The notes: generated by a model not told the origin, from the sequence alone. Shown: positions 31,968-43,996, numbered from the stretch's first letter. The stretch is DNA of 64,000 nucleotides from Rhynchospora pubera (GCA_028095005.1 CM051463.1:82255002-82319001), one strand, 5' to 3'. Program-made: numbers and translations.

Positions 31968-32885
31968 CCCATGTAGGTTCAAGCCCAAGGAAATACAGGA
32001 GCAGGCCAAATACCCCGACCTAAATTGTGGAATGGACCTATGTGTGTTCGAGATCCTAAAAGAAGAAAGAGGAAAAGTGAGTATGGGCCAAATTCCCATA
32101 TCTCTTGAAAGAAACGGCGGTAAGAGTAAGATTATTCGAACCCCGCAAGTTAAGCAAGAAGAAGCCTTGGGCGCGGAAACCTAATCAGGCGCAAGAATGA
32201 CGAAGTACCCGCCATATCACAAAAGAAGGATGAGAAAGAGATCCTTGAGCGCAAGAGCTCAATCAGGCTGTTGTGAAGAGAAAAGAAGTAAGATAAAAGC
32301 AAGGCTACTTGTTGCTTTGCAAGCAAGTACGTGGAGAAGTCTCGAACACGAGAACTCAGTCAAGCACAAGGTCAACCAAATATCACAAGGCAAAGAAGCA
32401 CAACCAAGCATGCAAGCATCGCGAGTAATCAAGCATCCAAGCATCACAAAGCATCAGCAAGCCAAATGCAACAATCAAAGTTCAAAGTTCAACAAATGCA
32501 ATAAGTGCAGTCACAAGCGCATCCATGCCACACAACAAGTGCCAAGATCCGTGACGTGGTGATCAAAGAGAAGAGATGAAAGAGAGTAAACCTGTTATGC
32601 TGCAGTAGCACCATGAGCCACAGCCTGATCCTGTGCCACGATGCTCCTCTCATAGGCCTCTGCCAAATCGAGAAATACAAGACCTCATAGTCCCACCGGT
32701 AAATAAAAGACACAAGGCTCAAAATGAAGGCAAGTGTAGCTCAACCCAACTAAACCCAAGCTCTTGCGAAAACTCGACAAAACCACCATGCAACCAATTT
32801 GACTGCATCCAAGGGGTCAAGAAGGGGCCACCAGAGTACGCTGTTCTGCCCAGGATCCTCACAACCTACTCTGGTGGGGGGCATT
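31968..32885 (+). mobile_element. Internal 3' remnant of a plus-strand LTR element (element B)
   Basis: This stretch lies between the giant's insertion point and a PPT at 32872-32885. By position it is the 3' internal part of an older element in plus orientation, into which the giant jumped. It is lysine-codon-rich, A-rich DNA without a recognisable protein. The short open frame at 32197-32562 has no family features. Confidence 0.55.
32872..32885 (+). promoter_or_regulatory. Polypurine tract of element B
   Basis: TGGTGGGGGGCATT is followed by TGTTTGACCC, an LTR start. About 32 bases around this point match the giant's PPT and LTR start with one mismatch, so the two elements are relatives in opposite orientation. 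Confidence 0.8.
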
Positions 32886-33514
32886 TGTTTGACCCTAATT
32901 TTTCATGATTGGAGACACATACAGATTTATGAGGAGCTTGAGAAAATCATAAAAAATAGCAAATGGATTCCAAAAATCATGGAAAAATACCCAAAAATTC
33001 AAGAGATGATGAAGAAAATTATGGTGCTTTCAGAATGGTCAAAGGAGCTACAGAACATTCATTTTATGCAAAGAAGCCCATAATTTTGGAGAAATTAAAT
33101 AAAATAGTAGGAGGGGTCTTTTCACAAAATTATTGGTTCCATCAGATTCTACACATTTTTATGAAGCTGTGTATAAAATTCCATGGAGAAAATCAATAGG
33201 GAAGGGGTCTAAACAATTTATTTGGTATCAGCAACAACAAAAATTGATTTAAAAAGGAGAAATTGAGAGGACAATGCTCAAGAAATGGAGAAGAGCATGG
33301 CCAGCAGAATTTGAACCTCCCTCTTCGAACAGAAGCCTATGGGTGCACCTGTTTCTCGTACACCACGCATAGAGGAAGAATGAAGGAGTGTTGGTCTATG
33401 GTGAACCGAGTTCATGATGCTACTTGTGTCTCATTAAACCTTACATTTGGGCCCCGAATGGAGAGCCCTTCTTCTCCAACAGAAAAGAGAGAGAAAGCGA
33501 ATGGAATCGAAGAG

Positions 33515-34096
33515 GGGTGCTGATCCGGACAACAAAGTATTTGATCCGAGCAACAAAAAAAATATATAAATGACCATATTGCCCTTCTTTTATGCGAACA
33601 ACTCTCTTCCTTTCTCCGAACAATCCTTCCTCTTTTGTATCCAAGATTTTGTAATTAAATACTCCTATTGTAATAGAAAACCTAAATTATATATCGCTCG
33701 AAACAACAAAAAATAAAAATTGCAAAAGTAACAAACATTTATTTTGGGATAGGAATTAGTTACATGTGAAAAGAGATGTTAACTTATGGAAGCTTGTTTA
33801 GATGAGTAAAATCCGAAATCAAACAAAAAGCAATTTGAATTTTAGCAGAAAGTGAATTTTAGGAGAATGTCAATTTGAGGAGATGAAGAGTTGCACTCTC
33901 TCTTAAGTCTTAACGAAAAAAATGCAAGAAATATGTAGAAAAGCATAATTAAAAGAAGTTTTTTCTGGTCTACAATTAAAGAAAATTATTAGAGTAATTT
34001 AGGTCACACAATATAACATATAATTAGGGGTAATCTGGTCATAGAATTTTAAAAGTGTTGCTCGGATCAAATGTTTTGTTGTCCGGATCAGCACCC
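33515..34096. mobile_element. Mutator-like MITE, 582 bp, with perfect 9-bp target duplication
   Basis: Terminal inverted repeats of about 40 bp start GGGTGCTGATCCGGACAACA on the left and end TGTTGTCCGGATCAGCACCC on the right. The flanking ATCGAAGAG occurs at 33506-33514 and again at 34097-34105. A 9-bp duplication points to Mutator-type transposition. There is no transposase inside, so it is non-autonomous. The interior is AT-rich. Confidence 0.93.
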
Positions 34097-34290
34097 ATCG
34101 AAGAGAGAGACGCAACGACGTAACTGCCTGGGTCAACGCTTCGCCTCAGTCCCTGTTGACCATTTCGAAGCTCCAAGCGTAACACAACGACAGCCCTTGG
34201 ATTGGAGGTCGATCCGTGTGCCTCTGGATTAACGGATAAGATCAATTGAAGGCTGAAATTTCTTGAAGAAGGAACCGAGCCTCCACGGCC

Positions 34291-34298
34291 TATAAATA
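34291..34298 (+). promoter_or_regulatory. TATA box of element B LTR
   Basis: TATAAATA lies in a GC-richer stretch (CCACGGCC upstream, CCCCTTTCC downstream) and is followed about 90 bp later by a (CA)n run. It fits the U3/R border of a plant LTR. Confidence 0.6.
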
Positions 34299-35867
34299 CC
34301 CCTTTCCTCCAAGCAATCGGGGTCTTTGGTCTGCTTCCTTCCGACTCCAATTTCCCTCCACGCCAGAATACACACACACACGCATTAGGCTAGACACATT
34401 TCCCATTTCCCAAGCTTAGATAGAACCATTGTAATAGGCATTTCTACAAACAGTTAGGAAGCGTAGCTAGAGAAGAAAAATTAGACTACTCTCGGTTCAA
34501 TTCCTCGATTGTAATTGAAGAAGGGATAAGAGATAAAGGTAATCTACAGGTCTGTAAGTGTAATTCGGAGCTTAATCAAGTAAAATGGTGATTCTTGCAA
34601 TCTTGAGTCGATTTTCTTTGTTTAGCTGCAAATCTGATAACTTTCAGTTTGATTTCGTTTCTTGATTGTTCGTTATTTAGAATTGATCTTCTTTCTTGCT
34701 TTAATGTCTAAATCTGAGAGTTTAAGCTATAGTTTCTATAGTCTTAGACGATCAGTCGGTAGGATCGTTGATTTAGCTAAGGTTCATGTTAATTTCAACC
34801 TTAATTCTGCCCCCTAATTGTGTAGTAATACTTGCCTTGTGTTCTTGAAGCTTAAGCCATGGTTTCCATGGTATTAGGCGACTAAATTAAAGGATAGGTT
34901 TGGTAAACCCGCGAAATTGAAAGTTTCTCTTGATCTTGCCTCTCTCTTTCTCTCCTCTTCTGTTCTCTGGTTCCCTCACCTCTCTTCATTATGGTTTACA
35001 CTGAGGTTTCCTCAGAAGTAGACTGAAGAGAGGCGCTTATCTTGATGCTATGCTCAGGATTAGGCAAATTTTGGCTTAAGTTGAGGTCTCCTCTTCTTTA
35101 GGCCTAGGTTCTACAATTTAAGCTGTAAAAGGCTCAAATTGAGGAATCTATATTGTATAATCATGGATGTCTAGGCGTTATGCTGTCGAAATTGCATTAG
35201 CAGATCTGTAGGTTGAGTTAGGTTGTGAAGTATGAGATCAGGAGTAAATTCTGGTATCCTTTGCCAATAATTGAATATAGGAGGGTTTGGGTGCTTAATT
35301 CTATTCCTAAGATGTGTCTTTCTTGCCTCTGACCTGATCTGAAGTTTTAATATTTCTTCTTTGGTAAGTCATTTTATATTGTAAACAACCATAGTGTTTC
35401 TGTTTAGTTAGGGAGGACATGATGTTTGTTGGTGTCTCTTTTCAATGCATTTATGAAAATCAATTACTAAAGTTCACTTTCTGTCATGATGTTTAAAATA
35501 AAGAATCATAGACCCTAAATTGCAAAACTGGTGCTTTGTCAGTACATCTGGATAATTCTGTCATACTTCCTTATTCTTGCATTTTGTATATAGCTATCTC
35601 ACAGAGAAAATATCAAGTTAGTTTGTGGAGTAACGCCAGACCTAAAACAAGCTCCGTTCTTTTAACATGTGTGACCCTTTTGATAATAAGTAATAGATTA
35701 TATGAAGAAGGTAAAACACGTGTTATGCCATTGACCTCTAGTATCTCGATAATGAACTTGAATGTATAAAGTGCTGCATATGGTAAATTGACTCAAGAAA
35801 ACTCTTGTTCATGACGTCTTAGCATGGAACCTACTCTTTATGGTAAGAAATTCCATCTCCTAAATCC

Positions 35868-36120
35868 TTTTCGGTACTGAACCCTGTACCATCGTACCCG
35901 TTCTCCGTACCCCCACTAAATGAAGCCGGCGCAACATCAACAGAGTTCACCAATGCACCCATCTCAGTCCTACGATGCTTCCAAGCCCTCTCCCTGAGCT
36001 AGCGATGGCCGGAATACTTAGCGGGTCGAGATCCGCAATCGTCGAACCCAATAACGGAGAAAAAGAACCCGTCTCCTTCGAAACTGCAGCGCTTAAGTCC
36101 TTTTGATCTTCTGTGACGGA
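35868..36120 (-). pseudogene. Unidentified coding-like relic inside element B LTR
   Basis: On the minus strand an open stretch from 36120 to about 35965 encodes a Ser/Leu-rich peptide (ETGSFSPLLGSTIADLDPLS). An overlapping frame from about 35975 to 35835 continues with EMGALVNSVDVAPASFSGG and STEKDLGDG. One frameshift near 35970 would join them. The codons look protein-like and the stretch is GC-richer than its surroundings. I do not recognise the protein. It may be a captured host gene fragment. Confidence 0.35.
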
Positions 36121-37289
36121 GGAGATGGGTAGTGGGTCACAAGGCTGTCAGCAATCCGCCACATTGAGTTACGGCGGGATTAGATAAAGGAACCCCAATA
36201 GGGACCCAGTGATGATTAGGCCGAGGTGGACCAACCAGAGAGCGCCACGTCAACAGAAATATTAGAAAATTCATTAAAAATAGTAGAAAATCCTGAAAAA
36301 TATAAACGACATATCCATAAAATCCTAAAAATCTAAATAAACCAAATTCACTTATACTTTTATACGAAATTGTGTCAAAGTAGTGGCCTTTTCTATTTTT
36401 GAAGTATTCTCGTTTTAAAAATAAATATTAGGAAATTTGCAAATTCATTTATAATATTCTAAAAACTGAAGCTAAATACTTTTAAAAATAAAAATTCTAA
36501 ATATAATATCTTCGAAATCAAATATGAATATGTTTTCACAAATATGAAGAGTCAAAATAAGTCAACATTACAAAACACCTTTGAGACGAAATTTAAAGTA
36601 CTTTTCAATATACAAATAAATTTGAGAATGAGGTTCTCATACTTTCACGAACTTAGTATTTTCAAATACAAAAGTAATTGCTAAAAGTCAAAAGTGCAAA
36701 AGGCCATGGTGAATAAAAATCACCAATATCCAAAATGAAACCTCAGAAAATTAAAAGTTAAAATACGAAACCCAAAGTCAAAGCCAAAACCTCTTCGTTT
36801 GAGGAAAAGTCCCTCGCTGGGGTTGAGATCAACCTCAGATGACTTAAATTATCAAGTGGCCCCCAAACGACTTCATATCAAGAGTTCCTCTTTTCAGACG
36901 AAAACCAACCCTTAAGCCAAAAGTCTTTAGAAATTTGAAGATCCTTAATTGGGTCCCGTTGACTAGGTTTGGTACCATCAATTAAGTCCTCCTTAAGACA
37001 AATAAAAGCACTCCATAAATCTCTTTTCTTAGCTCATTACGTCAATACCCTTTACGTCCCTTAATCAGAGGTTCTCGTAGGCAACTACGGGGTAATTAAC
37101 AATAGGGGCTTGCGCCTATTGGAAAGAAAGGACCCGCCAAATCAAGAAACTTCTTTAAGTAGCGACTCTTTATAGGATTCTCTTGTGTTGAGAGATACCC
37201 GCCATAGAGATCGAAACCTTAAGGGAGGTGAATCTAAGGCTATGTTCCCATTGTTCTTCGAGGAATTCCTTCGAGGGGAATAATGACGA

Positions 37290-39769
37290 AAAAGCCGCAA
37301 CATATAGCAAAATAATCCTTGCTCGGTTATGAAACTTATTTTCTCTTCGTCATCAGGGTGCATATGTATCTGATTGTACCCGGAATAGGCATCCATAAAG
37401 CTGAGGTATTTAAAGCCTGCAGTAGAGTCGACCATAGCATCGATGCTTGGTAATGGGAAGGGCTTTTTGGGACATGCTCTATTTAAATCAGTGTAATCGA
37501 TACACATGCGCCATTTTCCATTTGACTTGCGTACCAAGACAGGATTTGCCAACCAACGGGGGTACTCCACTTCCCTTATGGCCCCTGCCTTAAGTAATCG
37601 ATCAACCTCATCTTGTACAGCTTTCCTCCTTTCCAGGCCTAACTTGCGCTTTCTTTGCTGAACTGGACGCGCTTCTTCATAGGTATCAATGCGGTGCTCT
37701 GCGATGGCTCTACTGATGCCTGGCATCATGTCGTCTTCGTCGGCAAAAATGTCTTTATTTGCAATCAAGCATTCTTTTACCATGCTTCGGTCTATCGCAG
37801 GCAACAAAGTGCCAAGTTGAGTCACTTGTCCGTCTCGTAACACGACTGGCTCCGTATCCTCCATGGCTTCTGTTGGCAGGGTTTTCGGCGGCTCTGTGCT
37901 GAGTGCGCCTAGACTATCCACAAATTCTTGGCTTTTCCTAGATCGCTCGATGTGAGCAATCTGGGGTGCCATTGTAATTCGGTAGCATTCCTTGGCCATT
38001 TGTTGTTCTCCTCTCACTATACCCACTCCTTGTGGAGTTGGGAATTTAATCATCAAGTGCGGAGTGGATGCGACTGCCCCGATGCTGTTAAGGGAAGTGC
38101 GCCCCAAAATGACATTATAAGCAGATGGAGCATCCACCACGATGAAGCGAACGTTAGAGATCACCGTTTGGGGTGCGTTCCCGAACAAAACGTCCAAGTC
38201 GATGGTTCCCAAAGGCTTCAACTTGTCGCCAGTGAAACCGACTAGTGATGTCGTCATTGGCTGCAAGGGATACTTTCCAAGGCCCATTCTTTTGAGAGCA
38301 TCAAAATACATCACATCAGCGGAACTGCCTGTATCTACGAGGATTCGCTTTACCCGAATGCCGTTAATTCAGAGCATCAAAACGATGGCATCGTCGTGAG
38401 GCAACTGAACACCGTCATAATCACGTGGACCAAATGAAATGACCTGCGTAGATTCTAATCTGTGCTCGATTTGGAAGACGTGAAAAGGTTGTTGCCTCCG
38501 GGGATTATCAGTTGCTTTACCCTCAATGAACATCACTGGTGGAGGGGACGTGCGTTGCTGTCTGTCGGATGCGGTTGTTTGGGGCCGCGGGTTACTGGGA
38601 TGCTCAGTGCGACAATCGTCTGCATTGGTCCCCGATTCATGAAGGTGTTGCATCTTCCTTTTGCCCCTGTCGTCCTTTGTCAAGAAATGTTCGAGGATGT
38701 TTGTCTGGCGCACTAACCTTTCAATCTCATCCTTGAGCTTAAGGCAGTCCTTGGTACGGTGTCCGCTGCTGCCATGATACTCACAATAGCTATTCCTGTC
38801 GAAAACCTCGGTCCTGGTAATGGGTGGTGCCCTTCTCATCTCCTTGTTATGCTTGATTTTATCATACACGCGATCCTGAGGCTCTGTTGTGACGTGGTAC
38901 ATTTTATAATATGGTGCATTGTCTTCTGCAGAGTTAGCGCGACGGCCACGGTTTCGTCTGGAAGGCTTAGCATCTTTACGCAAACGGTGAGTGCGCGGTT
39001 TGGATCTCCCGTCGCTAGTGTCACTTGTTTGAGAAAGACTTGGAGACGAGGATCTAGTTGAAGTGCTGTAACGACCGCGACGCCTCCTGAAAGGCGACTT
39101 ACGGGAAGACAGTTCGCTCGAACTATGAGTATCGTATCCCGAAGATGGTGATCGTCTTTTGGACCGCCGTGAACGGGATTTGGAGCGACCTCTTGTATGA
39201 GAACGGGAGAGATTGGGGACGTTAGTGTATTGGGGACGCCTGTGAGACGGCTGCGGTCTGTAGTCTTCGCTGTGCAAAGCTAATTCCTCTCTATTGGACA
39301 GTCGGGTGTGTGTTTGATTGGATGGTTGGGTTGGTACCCCTGACTGATCGGCTGGGAATATGGGGTGTTGGTAGGGATATTGCTGAGGGGGAGGTGGGGT
39401 GATAACTGGAGGTTGGTACGGTGGATCGCGGGGAGCCTGAAACTGCTGAGGAAGGGGCGGTTGCGGTTGATGGTTGTGGCTGCTGTGGACGGAGGAGGGT
39501 GTAAGGGAAGGCATTGTAGAAGGGAGAACATGTGGTGGTGGTTGATAATTGCGCATGTCGTGTAAAGCAGCATTGGTGATGGTAGGGGGGTTGTGTCTTG
39601 GGGCTAAGGAAATGCTAACGGATTGATCGGAAGTTTGCTCCGTTCCTGGAGGTGGAGGTTGTGGGGTCGTTGCTGGAGTGTTGAAGGTTGCAGTGCTAGT
39701 TGCCATGGTTTTTGTGGATGGTGTACTAAAGTCTAACTTTTTTGGATGAATATTCCTACTCCCTTTCAT
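37290..39769 (-). pseudogene. Truncated gag-pro-RT of a Tat-like Ty3 element (element C)
   Basis: The first open part (39769-38369) encodes a Pro-rich then Ser/Arg-rich gag start (HTRGRSKSRSRRSKRRS) and a knuckle YCEYHGSSGHRTKDC. An in-frame TGA at 38369-38371 follows. The same frame then reads INGIRVKRILVDTGSSADVM, a canonical protease active site, and YNVILGRTSLN. The RT part has CIDYTDLNRACPKKPFPLPS and MDAYSGYNQI and ends soon after LFCYML, near 37300. The capsid core normally found between the SR-rich part and the knuckle is missing. RNase H and integrase are gone. The element is therefore a dead, deleted copy. Confidence 0.88.
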
Positions 39770-39834
39770 GCGAATTGGAGCTCAAACAATAAGAAAAAGG
39801 TCGTATTTCTCGATTGTTAGGATGAGCTCCTGTA

Positions 39835-39851
39835 ATTTACGGTGGGCGCCA
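39835..39851 (-). promoter_or_regulatory. Primer binding site of element C
   Basis: On the minus strand TGGCGCCCACCGTAAAT begins two bases after an LTR end (GGTTATCA). TGGCGCC is a common start of plant Ty3 PBS sites. It lies 66 bp upstream of the gag ATG at 39769. Confidence 0.75.
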
Positions 39852-39853
39852 GT

Positions 39854-40640
39854 TGATAACCCCTAATCTAGCTCATAGGTTTCAACAAAGGATTTAGATC
39901 AAGAAGAGTAAGAATTTCTTTATTAGTTTAATACATGGATCCTTTTGTTTACAGAATGTCTAACCCCCTTTCCCTATGGGGGGGGTTCCTATTTATAACT
40001 ATCTGGTGGTCCCTCATCACATTGGATCTTTTGTGGCCTCATCGTGTTCTCATCCTCTTTACTTGACTGCGGCATGAAGGTCGTCATGACCTCCCTCAAC
40101 CTCGACATGTTCTTTTCTCGCCTGTGGCCAACGTTCACCCGGGCGAGGCTGAGTGCGAGGTTGAGTCGAGGTTTCCTGAACGACTATTGCTTAAAGGTCA
40201 CAGAACATCCCGCGGCCGTTATGGAAAGGACATCCGTGCTCAGAAACCGTTTCCTCTAGGGGGCCCACTGGTGAGCGCAACGACCTCGGACCCGCCTTCA
40301 TCATAACGACTCGTGGGCTCCTTTCTCTGAAAAAAGGCCTTACACAAGGCTTTTCGTAACTATTAGGCCCATATTCTAATCTGACTATATCAAAACTTAT
40401 TAGGTACTCTCTTGTCAAATATAACTAATTCCATAATATAAATAAAATACACCCTTATAAATTTCCTAACATAATATAAATGTTCTTTATTAAAACATAA
40501 ATATTAGATACTCCCTTACAATATTAGATACTCTATATAACTTATTAGTTACTCTCTTATATATATTAGATAATTAGTTTGATTATATATATTAGGTACT
40601 TTCATGGACATGTTTAATTACTCCCTTACATATGATAATG
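39854..40640 (-). repeat. 5' LTR of element C (outer edge uncertain)
   Basis: The inner edge (TGATAACC on the plus strand) is fixed by the PBS. A minus-strand TATA box, TATAAATAGG, sits at 39988-39997. The outer edge lies somewhere between about 40520 and 40660: candidate ends CCCTTACA occur at two places. The partner LTR is not in the window, so neither length nor age can be given. Confidence 0.6.
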
Positions 40641-40714
40641 GAAGCACGATCAACCAGAGAAAAGTTGAAAAAAAAGATAGGTGTGTGCATGAAGGGGAGA
40701 AGAGAGGCACATAG

Positions 40715-41073
40715 TGTTAGATTTTAAATCCAAAAAATGACTCATGTAAAACTTTAACATAAACTAAGTGGAAGCGTTACCTAGATCCATCTGGTTATTC
40801 TATGATCTTGAATATGTCTTTTATGCTCCAAAAGCACCTCAGCAATATCTGTGCACGCATCAAGGTTGGGAAAATGATCTTCCAAGAGAGCAAGTCAACC
40901 CTTGAAAGCAGTATGCCTAAACTGGATTGTTCTCTCTTTCTAAAACTGATGGAGAGTATTAGGGAGGGGTGTAGCGTGTATTTGTTCTTGTCTTGTCTCT
41001 TGGGGACCAACCCTTATTTATAGTAGAGACAACAAGAGTACCTTCCAAGTATTACCATAATGGTCCATCAACA
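40715..41073 (-). repeat. Possible solo LTR, about 359 bp
   Basis: The segment runs from TGTTAGATTTT to CCATCAACA, with TGTT/AACA ends. A minus-strand TATAAATA lies near 41020, about 55 bp from the proposed LTR start. The flanking 5-mers (CATAG and GAGAC) do not match, so either the edges are off or the duplication has decayed. Confidence 0.35.
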
Positions 41074-42110
41074 GAGACGGATTTAAGTGCAGCATAGGGG
41101 TGTCAATGTCACCCCTATTTATTAAAAAAAATATTGTTACACATGAGTATTTCTAATTATAAAGTATAAATTTGTTATATGCACCATATATTTGAACCCC
41201 ATAAAATTTTAGATGAGTTTTCATTGGTGAACCACATATTTTATACAACTTTTCTTTGAGAGATCCTTTTTGGTGGATTAACAATTTATATTTGTAAAGC
41301 ATTATTACCATAAACAATCATAAAAAATGTATGCTTCATTGTTGAGGCATTTTTTACGGTAACTAGGCTACGTTGTCCCAATTTTTATTTTCTGATTTTT
41401 TTTTAGCCATCTAGTATTTTATTTTGTGTAATGGATATATTACAAACTTTCTTTTCAGCCATGCAACGCAAAAGTCTACATATTCTCAACAACCAACAAA
41501 TAAGACAAAAGATTGGGCCATGTGTATTTATTCCGGATTGATTGTGATATTATCCTATGTTATCCCATGTAATGAGTCTGACACAACTAGCTTTCTTAAT
41601 TTGCAATACTACAGCTATACGTAGAGACATGCATAAAGATAAATCAAATCGAGGAGGGATAATTGTTTCTAAATAAATACAATATAAGTATTTTTAATCT
41701 AATCATATACCTTTACGAAATATAGAATACGTTATACTTTTAAAATTATTTGAGGACATTTATTAATTCAATGGGCCATAAATTTTTATATCCTTGATAA
41801 AAAACTATGAAATATCCAGTATTATAATTCATCACAAAATTAAATTGATCGTAAAAATATAATTTTATATTTTTAACTGTTTTTTAATCTTTTTCAAAAT
41901 TTGTTGATGTATAAAATTTCATATACATAATAACAAATTTTTTTTAAAAAAAATTAATGATATGAAATATTTTTAATTTTATACTTTCTCAATATTTTAC
42001 TTAATGTTTTACTTCTTCCTCGCGCCTCCTCCATATTTTCTTCTTTTCTTCTTCAGCTGCCTCCTTCCTCTTTCATTCTTTTCTTCTTCAGTCGCCTCCA
42101 TCCTCAACTT
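41074..42110. other. AT-rich intergenic DNA
   Basis: I see no supported gene, RNA or element with clear ends. A CACCCCTATTTATT segment near 41110 looks transposon-derived, but no partner end is visible. Confidence 0.5.
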
Positions 42111-42117
42111 CTTCACG

Positions 42118-42310
42118 CGGCTCTCTCCGATCGATTTCTCGCTTGACCAGCCACCTCTCAAGCAACTGCAACGAGTGTATAGCTCGGCCAACCACCTCTC
42201 CGATTGATTTCTCTCTCGACCAACCATTGCAACGAGTGCATAACTCGACCAACCACCTCTCCGATCGATTTCTCTGCTCGACCAGCCACCTCTCGATCTA
42301 TTTCTTCGTT
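42118..42310. repeat. Short tandem repeat, about 60-75-bp units
   Basis: Three diverged units share CTCTCCGATCGATTTCTC, then GACCAGCCACCTCTC, with CAACGAGTGCATAACTCG between. They start near 42122, 42198 and 42257. No coding role is apparent. Confidence 0.7.
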
Positions 42311-42886
42311 TCACGTTCTTTAAACGTTATTAGCGTTTAGGAGAACGGAACATCGACGAATCAAAATATCTAAGCCGTCCATCGAATGAAACGTTTTACG
42401 GAAAAAAATTTTAAACCGTTGGATGAACGGAACGAATTATGGATTTGTATAATATCGTTGCCGTTGTCTACGTTAAACTGGTCTAAGGAGGAAGGTGATC
42501 GAAGAGAGAGGTAGAGAGGACAGGAGCGATCTACTGATTGCGCTGATTATTTCTCTTTAAAAAAATTTTAACCGATATGTTAAAATAAGCCATACTAGTA
42601 AAATGAAAACATACAATGATTATCACATGGCGGAAGATCGAAGAGCGTGAATGCGTGATGAGATATTATTGCTGAAAACTTTTAAAAAAGCTAAATATGA
42701 TTACCCGTAAGAAAGTGTTATTTGTTGAAAATTATGAAAAGTCAGATGATTATTGCATCAGAAAATGATTGAAAGGTAGAAAGTAAAGGGAAATAAGCTG
42801 AATTTGTGATAAAGGACATGAAATGTATATAACCTTTTTTTTTTTTGCTGCAACGAAGATTTGTTGTTGCGGGTTCTTTTCTTTAA
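42311..42886. other. Intergenic DNA without recognised features
   Basis: AT-rich sequence with no plausible exon. The words AACGTTTTACGG and AAACCGTTGGATGAACGG look like parts of a degraded MITE, but I could not pair terminal repeats. Confidence 0.4.
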
Positions 42887-43035
42887 GACTCCGTTTGGAT
42901 GAGGTGTGGGAAGAAGGGAAGAAGTGAAAGAAGTATCGGGAAGTGTGTAATTTTGTGAAGAGTTTGAATTATTTAATAATAAATTTCTTCATTCTTCTCT
43001 TATTCTCTTCTTCTCACTCCAATTCAAACACAGCC
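42887..43035. mobile_element. Tourist-like MITE, 149 bp
   Basis: The left end GACTCCGTTTGGATGAGG and the right end CCAATTCAAACACAGCC are imperfect inverted repeats with the TTTGGAT/ATTCAAA core of PIF/Harbinger MITEs. TAA flanks both sides (42884-42886 and 43036-43038), the usual 3-bp target duplication. Confidence 0.7.
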
Positions 43036-43038
43036 TAA

Positions 43039-43661
43039 ATTAACTTAATTATGTGGCGTCGTGACGAGCGCCACCTTAATAATTGTATTAATCAGAAAAT
43101 AGTTGCAAGACAGTATAAAGTTTTTCCTTTTTCGGTGTTGAACATGTACAAAGCTTTGCAACTTGTTTACCTACACAGAAAAATAATCGATTTTGTGCAA
43201 ATCGAAGGGTTGTTGAAAGTTGTCCGTCTAAAATAAATAGATTAATCATGATTCATGGTACGATAGAGAGAACACCAAACAAGTTTCGTCCAGGTGAAGT
43301 ATAAGTATTATTTGATGAGGGAGCAGTGGGTCCTCTATAACATCAGACCATTGCCGATCTTTCATGATCATAACTATAAAGCACGACAGGTTTCTGACGG
43401 TCAAGTCTCGCAAGTACACGTAGAATATTATATTCAAAATAAAAAAGATTGTGTACGTATATCATACTAGATTCGGATAACTTATTTTTAAATAAAGTTA
43501 ATATATCATATTTCGATTAATTTATTATAATTCATTGAAAATAATGTATTTAAACATTTTGACAATCATTTTAAAATTAAGTAAAAAATTAGAAAAATTT
43601 TATACTCATATTGTGGACCTTAGAGACTAGTTGTAATTCAAAATTTAATGCGATTTAAATA
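43039..43661. other. Intergenic DNA left of the copia element
   Basis: AT-rich DNA without a supported gene. Its last five bases, AAATA, are the left target duplication of the copia element. Confidence 0.5.
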
Positions 43662-43982
43662 TGTTAGAATATGATGTCACAGAAGATCTTGACTTAGATC
43701 TAATGTGACATCTGACTTGGCAAGGAAGAAACGTCAGACTTGGAGCACAAGAAACGTTTGACTTAACATGCAAGTCATGACTGACTTGGTGTGCAAGAAA
43801 CATTTAACTTGTTGTAAAAGAAATATGTTCTATATATAGGCCTCTCTCCTTGCATTGTAACATATCTCAGAATTATTGAAAAGAAATAAAAAGAGTGGTG
43901 TGTGTGGGTTGTGGACGTAGGTACATATTGTACTGAACCACGTTAAATATTGTGTCTCTCTATGTTGATCTTTAAGTTTACA
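43662..43982 (+). repeat. 5' LTR of the copia element
   Basis: It begins TGTTAGAATATG and ends TTTACA. TCTATATATAGG near 43830 is a good TATA box. It matches 48635-48955. Confidence 0.97.
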
Positions 43983-43996
43983 TGGTATCAGAGCGG
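43983..43996 (+). promoter_or_regulatory. Primer binding site, initiator tRNA-Met type
   Basis: TGGTATCAGAGCGG directly follows the LTR. It is the classic complement of the plant initiator tRNA-Met 3' end used by copia elements. Confidence 0.95.

Larger units (their letters stand above)
32886..37290 (+). mobile_element. Degraded LTR of element B, plus orientation, 3' end lost
   Basis: It starts TGTTTGACCC directly after a PPT. TATAAATA at 34291-34298 is a good LTR promoter. Near 37090-37130 GGTAATTAACAATAGGGGCT and GCGCCTATTGGAAA match the giant's LTR (26310-26360, reversed). The right end stops against a truncated minus-strand element around 37290, short of any PBS. It carries an inserted MITE (33515-34096) and a coding-like relic (35868-36120). 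The stretches 34400-35860 and 36240-37050 hold nothing else I can name. The right boundary is approximate. Confidence 0.6.

Noticed and set aside
32197..32562. A 121-codon Lys/Ser/Gln-rich ORF in the element B remnant
   Set aside because: Composition reflects A-rich DNA; there is no recognisable domain and no start context.
34039..34377. A 112-codon minus-strand ORF
   Set aside because: It runs across a MITE terminal repeat, the target duplication and the LTR TATA region, so it is a chance frame.
40710..41078. Certain solo LTR call
   Set aside because: The flanking 5-mers do not match and no relative is present for comparison; it was kept only as a low-confidence repeat.
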